Origin: Phycisphaerae bacterium
Lineage (GTDB): Bacteria > Planctomycetota > Phycisphaerae > Phycisphaerales > UBA1924
NCBI GenBank assembly: GCA_016873295.1
Contig: VGXM01000017.1
Coordinates: 1-62,547, forward strand
Direction: 5' to 3'
Length of the DNA: 62,547 bases
This document shows, one piece after another, positions 8,957 to 17,910 of this stretch. Numbering within the stretch: position 1 is the stretch's first letter; each line of letters opens with the position of its first letter. The notes under the pieces were generated by a model that did no database searches, was not told the origin of the DNA, and worked only from the letters and a program-made list of their open reading frames with translations. Both the position numbers and the translations under genes were made by a program.

Positions 8957-9291
8957 GGGGCGCCTCCTTGCGGTGAGGAACGGGTGAGGGCCCGCACCGC
9001 CGGGAGCGGGATCGGGGCCCAGTTCGGGCGGGAGTTGAGCTCGTACACGACCTCGTACAGGGCCTTGTCGAGCGGCCGGCGGCCGAGCAGCAGCACCTGT
9101 GCGTTATGGTCCGCGCCCGGGAGCGAGGGGTTGAGCTCGTTGAGACGGGCGGCAGAGGCGCCGGCGAAGACGCGGGGCATCCACTCGCTCCAGGCCGAAC
9201 GGGCCGACTCGGGGATGGCGACGGTCTCGGCGGCGTTGGGGAACATCTCGCGGTGCCGGCGCAGGCCCGCCCACGCGGCGTAGTCGAAGGA
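8953..9291 (-). pseudogene. C-terminal remnant of maltokinase
   Basis: About 112 residues read SFDYAAWAGLRRHRE at the start and LDKALYEVVYELNSRPNWAP near the end. That ending is the hallmark of maltokinase (Mak/Pep2), including the Mak part of TreS-Mak fusions. Maltokinase makes maltose 1-phosphate, the substrate of GlgE. The N-terminal two thirds, including the ATP-binding and catalytic loop regions, are absent. Upstream the sequence continues directly into a different gene, glgE, in another frame, with the junction near 9285-9293. The remnant ends in a GTGA overlap with glgB, as expected for the original operon. Confidence 0.75.
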
Positions 9292-10106
9292 TAGGTCGCC
9301 TTCACCCTCGCGATCAGCCACTCCCACAGCGCGAACGGCTTGGTGTGCGGGTTGTCCACGCGGAAGATCCGCACGCCGCGCTCGACCCACAGCACGACGA
9401 CCCGGTGGACCTCGCTCCACAGCCCCTGCCAGCCGTCGCACTCGGAGTCGAACGGGACGATGTCCTGGTGCTTCTTGGGCGGGCTCTCGGCGTAGTGGAT
9501 GGTGCCGTCGGGACGACGCCGGAACCACTCCGGGTGCTCGGGCACGTAGGGGTGGTCCAGCGAGCACTGGAGGGCCAGGTCGAGCGCGACCCCGAGGCCG
9601 CGGGCGTTGGCCTCCTTGACCAGAGCCGCGAAGTCCTCGGCCGTGCCCGGGCGGGGGTGGATCGCGTCGTGCCCGCCCTCGGGCCCGCCGATCGCCCACG
9701 GGCCGCCGACGTCCTCCGGCTCCGGCGACAGCGTGTTGTTCTTTCCCCTTCTGAACCGCCGCCCGATGGGGTGGATGGGTGGGAGGTAGAGCACGTCGAA
9801 CCCCATCGCCGCGATGCGGTCGAGCCGCGCGGCCACGTCGCGGAAGGTCCCGTGGGTGTGCCCGTCGTTCCGGGCCGAGCGGGGGAAGAGCTCGTACCAC
9901 GCGCTGAAGCGGGCCCTGGGACGATCGACCCACAGGCGCGTGGGCGCGGTCTTGACGGCGAAGCGGCGCGGGGCCTCCAGCGCCATGATCATGGCGAGTC
10001 GATCGCTCAGCGCCGCTTCGAGCCGCGACGCGTGGTCGGCCTTGCGCAGGCGCGACGCGAACGAAGTCAGGTCGATGCCGTGCCCCCCGTGCCCGTCGGC
10101 GCGGGC
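9288..10106 (-). pseudogene. glgE: Truncated GlgE (maltosyltransferase) fragment, joined out of frame to maltokinase
   Basis: GlgE extends alpha-1,4-glucans using maltose 1-phosphate. The fragment holds the first part of the GH13 barrel: FSAWYELFPRSARNDGHTHG, MGFDVLYLPPIHPIGR, and RIFRVDNPHTKPF with the nucleophile Asp. It ends at WLIARVKATYP, just before the strand that should carry the acid/base Glu. The N-terminal beta domain is also missing: the reading frame is gene-like up to the Fur stop codon (10107-10109), but the first ATG is at 9992 (MIMALEAP). The product could not be active. The sequence passes from here straight into the end of maltokinase in a different frame. Confidence 0.85.
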
Positions 10107-10499
10107 TCAGCGCTTGGGCGCCCGGTCGACACGCACGCAGGCCGCGCACACGCCGTTGAGCGTCAGCGTGTGCGACTCGAGCACGAACCCGGGCGGCAGC
10201 ATCGGCACCATGTCGCCCGGGCAGCCGTCGATCTCGTACATGCACCCGCAGGCACGGCAGTGGAAGTGATGGTGATGCTGCTTCCCCGACAGCTCGTAGC
10301 GGGGGGCGCCGCCCGGCACCTCGACCTGCACCACCTCACCGGCCTCGAGCATCGACTTGAGCGTGCGATAGATGGTCGCCATGCCCAGGCCCGCGACCTG
10401 CTCGCTCGCGCGCGAGAGCACCTCGCGCGGGCTCATCGGTCCTTGGCTGCGCGCGATCACATCGCGGATCGCCTGGCGTTGGCGCGTCTGACGTTCCAT
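10107..10499 (-). CDS. Fur-family metalloregulator (Fur/Zur/PerR type)
   Basis: This is a 130-residue transcriptional repressor. The start is the ATG opening MERQTRQRQAIRDV, chosen over one 13 codons upstream because family members begin close to the first helix. The winged helix spans about residues 1-80, with the recognition region ATIYRTLKSMLEAGEV. The dimerisation and metal domain contains HHHHFHCRACG and CAACVR, giving the two Cys-x2-Cys pairs of the structural zinc site and a His-rich regulatory site. Which metal or peroxide signal it senses cannot be told from sequence alone. The next sequence downstream, directly after its stop, is the truncated glgE. Upstream lies copy 2 of the palindromic mosaic repeat. 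Confidence 0.9.
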   Translation of the reverse strand: MERQTRQRQAIRDVIARSQGPMSPREVLSRASEQVAGLGMATIYRTLKSMLEAGEVVQVEVPGGAPRYELSGKQHHHHFHCRACGCMYEIDGCPGDMVPMLPPGFVLESHTLTLNGVCAACVRVDRAPKR

Positions 10500-10611
10500 G
10501 CTCGGGGCCGATGATAACACGCGAGCACGCCGCGGCAAGCGCCGGCTAATGGGAACAGTGTATCAGGTCCCTGTGGAAACACCCTTCGGGCGGGCCCGAT
10601 GAACGCCGATC

Positions 10612-11324
10612 CTCATACGCATGCCAGTGAGTTCACGCGCTCCAGCCGTGGGGTGCGGCTGACGGTCCCGGGGCGCTCGGCGTCGAGGCGTGAGCGGCGG
10701 TCGGCGATCGCCGCCCGGACGTGGACACTGTCGCTGCCCGCCCGGTTGCCGAGGTCGTGGGTCCGCATCCACAGCCGGTGGCGCGAGTCGGAAGTCCGTG
10801 GACGGATGCGCTCCGGGTGCCACGGGTCATCGGGCGCTTCGCCCGATGACCCGTGCGGGTCGGGTGCCACGGGTCATCGGGCGCTTCGCCCGATGACCCG
10901 TGCGGCTGTTCGACGCACGTCCTGACGCCGGCACGGGCGACCGCCGGGCGGATCGCCCGTGGCACCCGCAGCGTCCGCCCGCGCCCAAGCGTCGCCGCGG
11001 CAAGCCCGGGGGCGTGCCACGACTGTTCGGCTCGGCGAACAGTCGTGCTCTCCCCGCCGGACACGACTGTGCCCCCAGCGGCACAGTCGTGGCACCCGGC
11101 GTGCCACGACTGTTCGGCTCGGCGAACAGTCGTGCTCTCCCCACCGGCACGACTGTGCCCCGAGCGGCACAGTCGTGGCACCCGGCGCGGAGGCGCGCTG
11201 AGCGTCTGCACGGGCCCGCCGCGGTCTCCGTGCGTTGACATCGAGGCACGCCGCAGCCCGCCCGGTCGCGCCACCCGAACAGAAGCGCACCGGGCGCGCG
11301 GGAATCAGGTGGAATCCGTCTCAG
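10612..11324 (-). repeat. Palindromic mosaic repeat, copy 2 (713 bp, inverted)
   Basis: This is the longest copy, in reverse orientation. In plus-strand order it has the terminal segment (from 10612), two C hairpins (10821-10855 and 10868-10902, stem CACGGGTCATCGGGCG, loop CTT), a D hairpin (10932-10961), and two tandem B-A pairs (11014-11095 and 11101-11181). Each pair is enclosed by GTGCCAC and GTGGCAC, with 13-14 bp spacers of CTCTCCCC type. The final boundary GGAATCCGTCTCAG includes the stop codon of the response regulator (11321-11323). The copy occupies most of the gap between that gene and fur; the 112 bp next to fur (10500-10611) remain for its promoter. No real gene is seen inside. 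Confidence 0.9.
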
Positions 11325-11995
11325 GCCTCGGCCAGCCCCTCTCGGATCGCAAACCGGGCGAGGTCGACTCGGTCATGGATGTCGAGCTTGCTCATGAGGC
11401 TCGTCGAGTGGTTGTCGACGGTCTTTGCGGACAAGTGCATCACCTGCGCGATCTCCTTCTTCGACAGCCCGCGGGCGACGTAGCGAAGCACCTCGAGCTC
11501 CCTCGGGGTAAGTGTGGAGAGGCGGGTCTGGGGTCCGTTGGCCAGGCGGGCACCGCTCGAGTCGATGACGATGCGGGCCTGAACGTCCGGTGAGAAGAAG
11601 ACCCCGCCGCCGGCGACGGCGCGGATCGCCTCGGCGAGGGCCGCGGGCGGTTCGCCCTTGGTGAGGTATCCGGAAGCCTCGACCGCCAGCGCCTGTTCCA
11701 CGTAGTGATCGTGCAGGAATGCGGACAAGAAGAGGATCCTGGTGTCTGGAAGGCGCACGTGGATCGTGCGCGCGGCCTCGAAGGCCAGCAGACCGGGCAT
11801 GTCGATGTCGAGGAGCACCACGTCGGGTTTCAGCTCGAAGATGGCGGCGAGCCCCTCGTCGGCGCTGGACGCCTCGGCGACCACGCGGATGTCGGGGGTC
11901 GAAGCGAGCCACGAGGCGAGCGTGCTGCGCACAAGGGCGTGGTCATCGATCATCGCCACGGAGATGGTCCGGGGCGCGGCGCTTGCGGTCATCAT
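11321..11995 (-). CDS. NarL/FixJ-family response regulator
   Basis: This 224-residue protein has an N-terminal receiver domain (MIDDHALVR acidic pair near residue 15, phosphoacceptor Asp in VVLLDIDMPG, Lys in GYLTKGE). Its C-terminal LuxR-type helix-turn-helix includes LTPRELEVLRYVARGLSKKE and AKTVDNHSTSLMSKL. It would bind DNA as a dimer when phosphorylated. The start ATG overlaps the kinase stop (ATGA), so kinase and regulator are translationally coupled and most likely partners. The stop codon lies inside the edge of the palindromic repeat copy 2. Confidence 0.95.
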   Translation of the reverse strand: MMTASAAPRTISVAMIDDHALVRSTLASWLASTPDIRVVAEASSADEGLAAIFELKPDVVLLDIDMPGLLAFEAARTIHVRLPDTRILFLSAFLHDHYVEQALAVEASGYLTKGEPPAALAEAIRAVAGGGVFFSPDVQARIVIDSSGARLANGPQTRLSTLTPRELEVLRYVARGLSKKEIAQVMHLSAKTVDNHSTSLMSKLDIHDRVDLARFAIREGLAEA

Positions 11996-14316
11996 CGCCG
12001 GTTCTCCTGTGCTGGAGGTTCGGGGTCGCGGCGTGGGCCCGGTCCATCGGGCGCACCGTCGTGGATCAGCGCGGCGAGGCGCGCGGCCAGGTCGGGCATG
12101 CGGACCGGCTTGCGGATCATCACGGTCCGTGCCGCGGGTGGGGGGTGCGCCGCGCCATCGCCGTGCAGCACCAAGATCGGGACGCCGGGGCCAACCGCCG
12201 CCAGCGCCGCGCTCGCCCCGTCGGGCATGCCGTCGAGGTCGATGATGACGGCGTGCGGGGGCCGGATGGGGCGTTCGAGCGAGCCCCCTTCGACCGGGCG
12301 CGCGACCTCGACGCGGAATCCCAGCGTCTGGAGCGAGGCGGACAGGATGCCGCGGACGTGCCCGCCCTTGGCAACCACCAGGACGCATTCGCCCGCGCCG
12401 CGGTGGGGCTCGCACGCGAGCGAATCGGCGGGCGGCGCGATCTCATCGAGCCATACGGTGAACGCCGAGCCCGCGCCCGGGCTCGACGACACGCCGATCG
12501 TCCCGCCGTGGGCGTCGATCAGCCCGTGGACCATCGAGAGCCCCAGCCCGGTGCTCTGGCCTCGGGGCTTGGTGGTGAAGAAGGGCTCGAAGATGCGGGC
12601 CTGCAGTTGGGGCGACATGCCGATGCCGGTGTCCGAAACCTGGACCCCGATCCGAGCGGCGGCGCCGTCCTCCGCCGGGGGGCGGCGCCGGACCTTGAGC
12701 ACCAGTTCGCCGCCGCCGGGCATCGCGTCGCGAGCGTTCACCGCGAGGTTCATCAGCACCTGCTGCATCTGGTTGGCGTCGGCGTGCACCCACGCGGGGG
12801 CGCGTTCCGGCGGCCGGACCACCAGCCGAATCGACGCCGGGAGCAGCGGGGCGACCAGCCCGGCCAGGTCGCCCACCAGCCGCACCATGTCCACCGGCTG
12901 CTTGTGCGTGAACGTCTTGCGCCCGAACGTGAGGAGCGACTTGGTGATGGCCGCCGCCTGGCTCGCCGCTTCGTCCACCATGGCGAGCGGCTCGAGCGCG
13001 GCGTGCCCGCCCGGGAGGCGCGAGCGGGCGATGGCCACGTGCCCGAAGACGGCGGTGAGCAGGTTGTTGAAGTCGTGGGCCAGCCCGCTGGCGAACCGCC
13101 CGATCAGGTCCATCTTCTGGGCGTGGCGCAGCTCGTCCTCCAGCAGGCGGAGCTGCGACAGGTCGTGGATGACGCACTGCACCGCCGGCCGTCCCTCGTG
13201 CGAGCAGGGCGAGCGCGCGATCACCACGTCGAGCGGCTTGCCGCCGAGGCGGCACCGCGGCTCCTCGACGATGGGCCGCGGCGCCGACGAGCCCAGCGCG
13301 GCTCGCTCGCGCTCCCGCACCGTCGCGCGTGCCTCGGGCGGGACCGTGTCGAGCACCGCCGAGCCGACGAGCGCCCCGGGCTCCGCGGCCCCGAACAGGT
13401 CGCACGCGGCCCGGTTGGTGTAGACGAAGCGGCCGCCCTGCGTCACGCAGATCGGCGCGGGCGCCGATTCGACCAGCAGGCGGAACCGCTCCTCGCTGGC
13501 GCGCAGCGCCTCGTCGGCACGACGGCTCTCCGTGACGTCGTTCCCCACGATCACGTAGTTGCTCACCGACCCCGACCCCCCGAGCACCGGCTGGCAGGTA
13601 ATCTCGGCCCATCGCGGGCGCCCCGCGCCGTGCTGGTGCAGCACCTCCATGCGGGCCGACTCGCCGCGCCGGATCGCGCCGCTCAGCCGGCGCCGATCCG
13701 GGGTCTCGGGGTCCGGGCCCACGAGCAGCTCGTCGGCGCGGCGCCCGACCGATCGATCGGGCCCCTGCCCCGTCAACGTCGCCGACGCCGGGTTGGCCCA
13801 CAGCACCACCCCCTCCGCGTCGGTCACGAGCACGGCGTTGTCGGTCGTGGACGCCGCCAACCGCAGCCAGCCCGCCGCGACGAGCAGGTCCTCCCGCCCG
13901 AGGCGTTCGCGATTCACGCCCGTCGTGTCCTCGTGCATGACCAGCGCGTGCGGGCGGCCGCCCAGCGCGTACCGGCACAGGCGCACGTCGTAGAACTTCG
14001 CCGCGTCCGGACCGCACCGGTAGGTGAGCGATGCCCACGGGCGATCGCCCCGAATCACCTCGGCGAGCAGGGCCTGCGGGTCGCCACCGCCCGGGTCGAC
14101 CCGCGCGTCCGCCGCGCGGCAGATGTCCGCGTACCTCCGCCCGATGCAGTCGCCGCCGCCGCAGCGCCCGGTGGCGGCGGCGACGCGGCGCCACGCGTCG
14201 TTCGCGGCGACGATGACACCGTCTTCGTCGACGACGATGACTTCGTGCGGCAGCGAGTCGAGCAGCGCCTGTGCGCCCGAGCCCGGCAGGGTGTGTCGTG
14301 AGGCCCGATGCAGCAC
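11992..14316 (-). CDS. PAS-containing sensor histidine kinase with degenerate C-terminal receiver
   Basis: This 774-residue kinase has no obvious membrane segments and is probably soluble. The order is three PAS domains (about residues 15-130, 150-275 and 285-395), a HisKA dimerisation domain with phosphorylatable His in SGLAHDFNNLLTAVFGH (about residue 420), and a HATPase with N box NLAVNARDAMPGG, G1 DTGIGM and G2 GQSTGLGLSMV. A receiver-like tail (about 640-755) has lost the acidic pair (VLVVAKGG where VLVVDDE is expected) but keeps an Asp in VIIDLDG and a Lys in MIRKPV. The start is GTG with GGAGGAGG just upstream. The coupled response regulator follows directly. Confidence 0.93.
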   Translation of the reverse strand: MLHRASRHTLPGSGAQALLDSLPHEVIVVDEDGVIVAANDAWRRVAAATGRCGGGDCIGRRYADICRAADARVDPGGGDPQALLAEVIRGDRPWASLTYRCGPDAAKFYDVRLCRYALGGRPHALVMHEDTTGVNRERLGREDLLVAAGWLRLAASTTDNAVLVTDAEGVVLWANPASATLTGQGPDRSVGRRADELLVGPDPETPDRRRLSGAIRRGESARMEVLHQHGAGRPRWAEITCQPVLGGSGSVSNYVIVGNDVTESRRADEALRASEERFRLLVESAPAPICVTQGGRFVYTNRAACDLFGAAEPGALVGSAVLDTVPPEARATVRERERAALGSSAPRPIVEEPRCRLGGKPLDVVIARSPCSHEGRPAVQCVIHDLSQLRLLEDELRHAQKMDLIGRFASGLAHDFNNLLTAVFGHVAIARSRLPGGHAALEPLAMVDEAASQAAAITKSLLTFGRKTFTHKQPVDMVRLVGDLAGLVAPLLPASIRLVVRPPERAPAWVHADANQMQQVLMNLAVNARDAMPGGGELVLKVRRRPPAEDGAAARIGVQVSDTGIGMSPQLQARIFEPFFTTKPRGQSTGLGLSMVHGLIDAHGGTIGVSSSPGAGSAFTVWLDEIAPPADSLACEPHRGAGECVLVVAKGGHVRGILSASLQTLGFRVEVARPVEGGSLERPIRPPHAVIIDLDGMPDGASAALAAVGPGVPILVLHGDGAAHPPPAARTVMIRKPVRMPDLAARLAALIHDGAPDGPGPRRDPEPPAQENRR

Positions 14317-14395
14317 GCCTCCTCCGCGGGGCGCGGGCCCCGTGCGGGTGATTCCCCGGAATCAGCGACGCCGAATCGTAGCCGACGCCCCCGGG

Positions 14396-15030
14396 TCAGC
14401 GGGTCGGCGCCGCGATCTTCCTGGCGACGCGCGCCCCCGACGACAGCGCCCCCTCCATGTACCCCATGAACGCAGGGGAGGTGTACTCGCCCGCGAACTC
14501 GACGGCGCCGTGCCCGCCCTCGAGCAGCGGAGCGACGCGCGTGACCTCGCCCGGCCCCGGGAACGCGTACCCCGCGCCCGCGTCCGGGTTGCCGGGCCAG
14601 TCCATGAACCGCGATTCGACGAACGCCTCCGCGAACCCGGGGAAGAGCCCGCCCAGCGGGGCGGCGAAACACGCGTCGCGATCCGCGGCGGGCCAGCCGC
14701 CGGCGGTCTCGGCGGCACTCCCGCCGCCGAACACCGTCAGCACGGCGCTGTCCAGGCCGCCCTGCGCGTCGGTGCCCTCCCACGTCATGCCCGCCGGGCC
14801 GTCCGTCAGCGCCTCGGGCGCCAGCCCCCGATCGAGCCAGAACCGCGAGCGGACCCGGCGCCGATCACGATGACGCGCTCCTCGCCACGCGCCGACCGCT
14901 CGCGCCCCGCCCCGCCCAGCACCAGCCCCGCCCCCGCCGCCAGCGACGCCCGGAGCATCCGGCGGCGCGACAGCTCCACGCGCTCCGGGTCGAACCGGGA
15001 CGCCAGCCGGGCGAAGAGTGAACGCGGCAC
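14396..15030 (-). pseudogene. Flavin amine oxidase with a large internal deletion
   Basis: The N-terminal part, from GTG at 15030, encodes an Arg-rich leader with a hydrophobic stretch (SRRRMLRASLAAGAGLVLGG, Tat-like) and then RVIVIGAG, the start of the FAD Rossmann fold. At about 14848-14857 the frame breaks. The sequence resumes in another frame with the normal C-terminal end of a flavin amine oxidase (FAEAFVESRFMDWPGNPDAG; AVEFAGEYTSPAFMGYMEGA, the second flavin-binding segment). About 300 residues, including most of the FAD and substrate domains, are missing. Such enzymes oxidise amines with release of H2O2; this copy cannot be functional. It is divergent from xylB, with 67 bp between the starts. 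Confidence 0.8.
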
Positions 15031-15097
15031 CGAGGGCTCCTTCGGGCCCGCGGTGTACCGGAAGCGGACGCGGTACAGTGCGGGCGCGGAGCCAGGC

Positions 15098-16639
15098 GTG
15101 ACCCGGAGCGTGGCGTTGGGGATCGACGTCGGAACGTCCGCGGCCAAGGCCGTGTTCGTGGACCCGCGCGCCCGCGTGATCGCCTCGGGTGCCGCCCCCT
15201 ACCCCGTCGAGTCGCCCCGCCCGGGCTGGAGCCAGCAGCGAGCCGCGTCGTGGTGGGGAGGGGTTGTGGCGGCTGTGCACGAGGCCCTGGCCCGCGCCCC
15301 GGCGGGCGTCGACGTCGCCGCCGTCGGGCTCTCCGGGCAGATGCACGGCTGCGTGCTGGTCGACGAGGGAACGCTGGCGGCGGCGCCTTCGGGGGCGATC
15401 GGGGCGCTCGGGCCCGTTCTGCTCTGGAACGACCAGCGAACGGGCCCGCAGTGCCGGGCGATCCACGAGCGCGTGGGCGGGCGGGCGCGCCTGGTCGAGG
15501 CGGTCGGCAACGCCGCCCTCCCGGGGTTCACGCTCCCCAAGCTGCTCTGGCTCGCCGAGCATCGCCCCCAGGAGGTGGCCCGGGCCGCTCGCCTGCTCCT
15601 GCCCAAGGACTTCATCGCTCTGCAGCTCACGGGACGCCCGGCGACGGACGTGGGCGATGCCTCGGGCACCCTGCTCTTCGACGCCCGCGCTCGACGCTGG
15701 CGCGACGACCTGGCGGAACTGTTCGACCTGCGCCGCGGGCTGCTCCCCGACGTGCTGGAGTCGGCGCAGGTCGTCGGGCCCCTCACGCCCTGGGCCGCCG
15801 CCGCCCTCGGGCTCCGCCCCGGCACCCCCGTCGCGATCGGCTCGGGGGACAACCAGACCGCCGCCATCGGCGCCGGCGTCACCGAGCCGGGGCACGCGCT
15901 CGCAATCCTGGGGACCAGCGGCGTCATCTACGCGCCCTCCGCCTCGCCCCGGATCGACCTGGCCGGCCAGGGGCGCGTGCAGTCCGGGTACGACGGCACG
16001 GGCCGCGACCGCCCCGGGGGGTGGTGCAACACCGGGTGCATGCTCTCGGCGGGCGGGGCCCTGGCGTGGGCCCGGAGCGTCCTCAACGCGCCCATCGAGC
16101 GCCTTCTGGAGGAGGCCGATGCCACGCCCACCGGCGCCGACGGCCTTCTCTTCGCCCCCTACCTCACGGGCGAACGCTGCCCGCACGCCGACCCAGACCT
16201 TCGCGGCGGGTGGATCGGGCTCACGTCGGCGCACGGGCGCGGGCACCTCGTGCGGGCCGTCCTCGAAGGCGTCGCCATGTCGATGACCCAGATCGTGGAG
16301 TTGATCCGCGCGATCGGGGTGCCCGTCGAATCGCTGCGGGTGACGGGGGGCGGGGCCCGCTCGCCCCTGTGGCGCCGCATCCTCGCCGACGCGGTTGGGG
16401 TCCCCGTCGAGACGCCCATGAGCCAGGAGGGCTCCGCCCTGGGGGCGGCCCTGCTGGGCGCGGTCGCCGCGGGCATGCACGCGGACGTGCGCTCGGCGTC
16501 GGCGCTCGTCGGGCCCGAGGACCGGATCGACCCCGGCCCGGGGCGCGACATCTACGCCGACCTCCGCCCGGCCTACGACCGCCTGTACGCCACGCTGAAG
16601 CCGCCCTCGGGCGGCGCCGGAGCCGAGCCATGCCCATGA
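15098..16639 (+). CDS. xylB: Xylulokinase (FGGY family)
   Basis: XylB phosphorylates D-xylulose with ATP so that it can enter the pentose phosphate pathway. The 513-residue length is normal. Motifs in order are GIDVGTSAAKAVFVD (phosphate 1, residues about 7-21), VGLSGQMHG, LWNDQRT, LPKDFIALQLTG, TDVGDASGTLLFD, GSGDNQTAAIGAG (catalytic Asp), LGTSGV, YLTGERCPHADPDLRGGWIG and VTGGGARSPLWRRILAD (adenosine binding). The GTG at 15098 is chosen because it sits immediately before the first beta strand. The last 10 bp overlap the start of xylA, so the pair forms a xylose-utilisation operon. Confidence 0.93.
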   Translation: MTRSVALGIDVGTSAAKAVFVDPRARVIASGAAPYPVESPRPGWSQQRAASWWGGVVAAVHEALARAPAGVDVAAVGLSGQMHGCVLVDEGTLAAAPSGAIGALGPVLLWNDQRTGPQCRAIHERVGGRARLVEAVGNAALPGFTLPKLLWLAEHRPQEVARAARLLLPKDFIALQLTGRPATDVGDASGTLLFDARARRWRDDLAELFDLRRGLLPDVLESAQVVGPLTPWAAAALGLRPGTPVAIGSGDNQTAAIGAGVTEPGHALAILGTSGVIYAPSASPRIDLAGQGRVQSGYDGTGRDRPGGWCNTGCMLSAGGALAWARSVLNAPIERLLEEADATPTGADGLLFAPYLTGERCPHADPDLRGGWIGLTSAHGRGHLVRAVLEGVAMSMTQIVELIRAIGVPVESLRVTGGGARSPLWRRILADAVGVPVETPMSQEGSALGAALLGAVAAGMHADVRSASALVGPEDRIDPGPGRDIYADLRPAYDRLYATLKPPSGGAGAEPCP

Positions 16640-17778
16640 TCGACCTGAGGCCGCAGGCCGCCCGGCGGGACCTTGACGCGAGGATCGAACACCTGCGCAC
16701 GTTCGAGCTCGACCTCAAGTTCTCCGCCGGGATCTGGTTCTTCTCGCCCTCCCCCAGCCGCTTCCACGAACCCTACTCGGACCCGCTGGAGATCGAGCGT
16801 CGCCTGGAGATCGCGGCGGGTCTGAAGGGGGCGGGGCTGGGGGCGCTCGAGGCGCACTACCCGAACGAAATCCACGAGGGGAACCTGGGGCTGTGGCGCG
16901 ACTTCTGCGCGCAGACGGGGATCAAGGTGCTGACGGTGATCCCGCTGCTCTTCTGGGATCGGCGCTTCGAGTTCGGGTCGCTGTCGAGCCCGGTGGCGTC
17001 GGCGCGGAAGGACGCGATCGAGCGCACGAAGGCGGCGCTGCGATTGAATCGGGAGTTGGAGACCGAGTTCGCGGTGGTGTGGCCCGGGATTGACGGGTAC
17101 GAGAACCCGTTCGGGCACGACTTTGCGTCGCTCCGCGATCGGTTCGTGGACGGGCTGGCGGAGGCGATGGACGCCGAGCCCGGGGTTCGGATCGCGTTCG
17201 AGCCCAAGCCGTACGAGCCGCGGGGGCGGATTCTGTTCGGGACGACGCCGGAGGGCGTGCTGCTGGGTCGGATGGTGGAGTCGCGCCTGCGGCACGCGGA
17301 GCACCGGGCGGCGCTGAGCGACGGGCACGCGCTGGTGTGCATGAACCCGGAGGTGGGGCACGTGCTGATGGGGTTCGAGGACCTGGCGTACGCGCTGAGC
17401 TGGCCGCTGTCGGAGGGCCGGCTGGCGCACACGCACTGGAACAGCCAGCCGCTGGGGAACTACGACCAGGACCTGAACGTGGGGGTGGTGTCGCCCGAGC
17501 AGGCGGAGGCGGGGCTCTACGCGCTCAAGATGCACGGGTACCGGGGGTGGTTCGGGATCGACATCAACCCGGAGCGGATGCCTGTGGCGACGGCGTTGCG
17601 GCTGTCCATGGACGCGCTGCGGTCGGCGAGCGACCGGATCAACGGGCTGGACCACGCCTCGATCGCGCACGCCCTGGAGCACCCGGCGGAGAGCCGGGGG
17701 TGGGTGGAGGGGCACCTGATCCGGGCGCGGTCGGCGCGGCCCGAGCGGTTCGACCCGCTGCCGCCGCTGCGGGGCTGA
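16630..17778 (+). CDS. xylA: Xylose-isomerase-like sugar isomerase (TIM barrel)
   Basis: This 382-residue TIM-barrel protein has the metal-site signatures of the xylose isomerase superfamily: FEPKPYEPRG (metal Glu and a Lys), MNPEVGH, AHTHWNSQPLGNYDQDLN (metal Asp pair) and FGIDINPERMP. The usual catalytic segment FHDxD is not seen; the matching place reads EAHYPNEIHEG. The substrate could therefore be xylose or a related aldose such as rhamnose. The overlap with xylulokinase strongly favours xylose to xylulose. The enzyme is cytoplasmic and probably uses Mg or Mn. The ATG lies inside xylB, implying coupled translation. Confidence 0.8.
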   Translation: MPMIDLRPQAARRDLDARIEHLRTFELDLKFSAGIWFFSPSPSRFHEPYSDPLEIERRLEIAAGLKGAGLGALEAHYPNEIHEGNLGLWRDFCAQTGIKVLTVIPLLFWDRRFEFGSLSSPVASARKDAIERTKAALRLNRELETEFAVVWPGIDGYENPFGHDFASLRDRFVDGLAEAMDAEPGVRIAFEPKPYEPRGRILFGTTPEGVLLGRMVESRLRHAEHRAALSDGHALVCMNPEVGHVLMGFEDLAYALSWPLSEGRLAHTHWNSQPLGNYDQDLNVGVVSPEQAEAGLYALKMHGYRGWFGIDINPERMPVATALRLSMDALRSASDRINGLDHASIAHALEHPAESRGWVEGHLIRARSARPERFDPLPPLRG

Positions 17779-17910
17779 GGCCCCGGGGCTATGGTGGATG
17801 GCCCGAGCCCGGTGGCGGAGTGGTGACGGACGGGCGGGACGGCTGTCCCACCCCTTGCGGGCGAAGCCGGTCGCCCGATCCCGAGGGGCGGTCGGTGGAC
17901 CGGGGGACGC

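Noticed and set aside
14024..15097. Upstream extension of the xylulokinase frame by about 350 codons
   Set aside because: It would overlap the amine-oxidase remnant and the kinase start and has no domain; the GTG at 15098 gives a normal-length enzyme.
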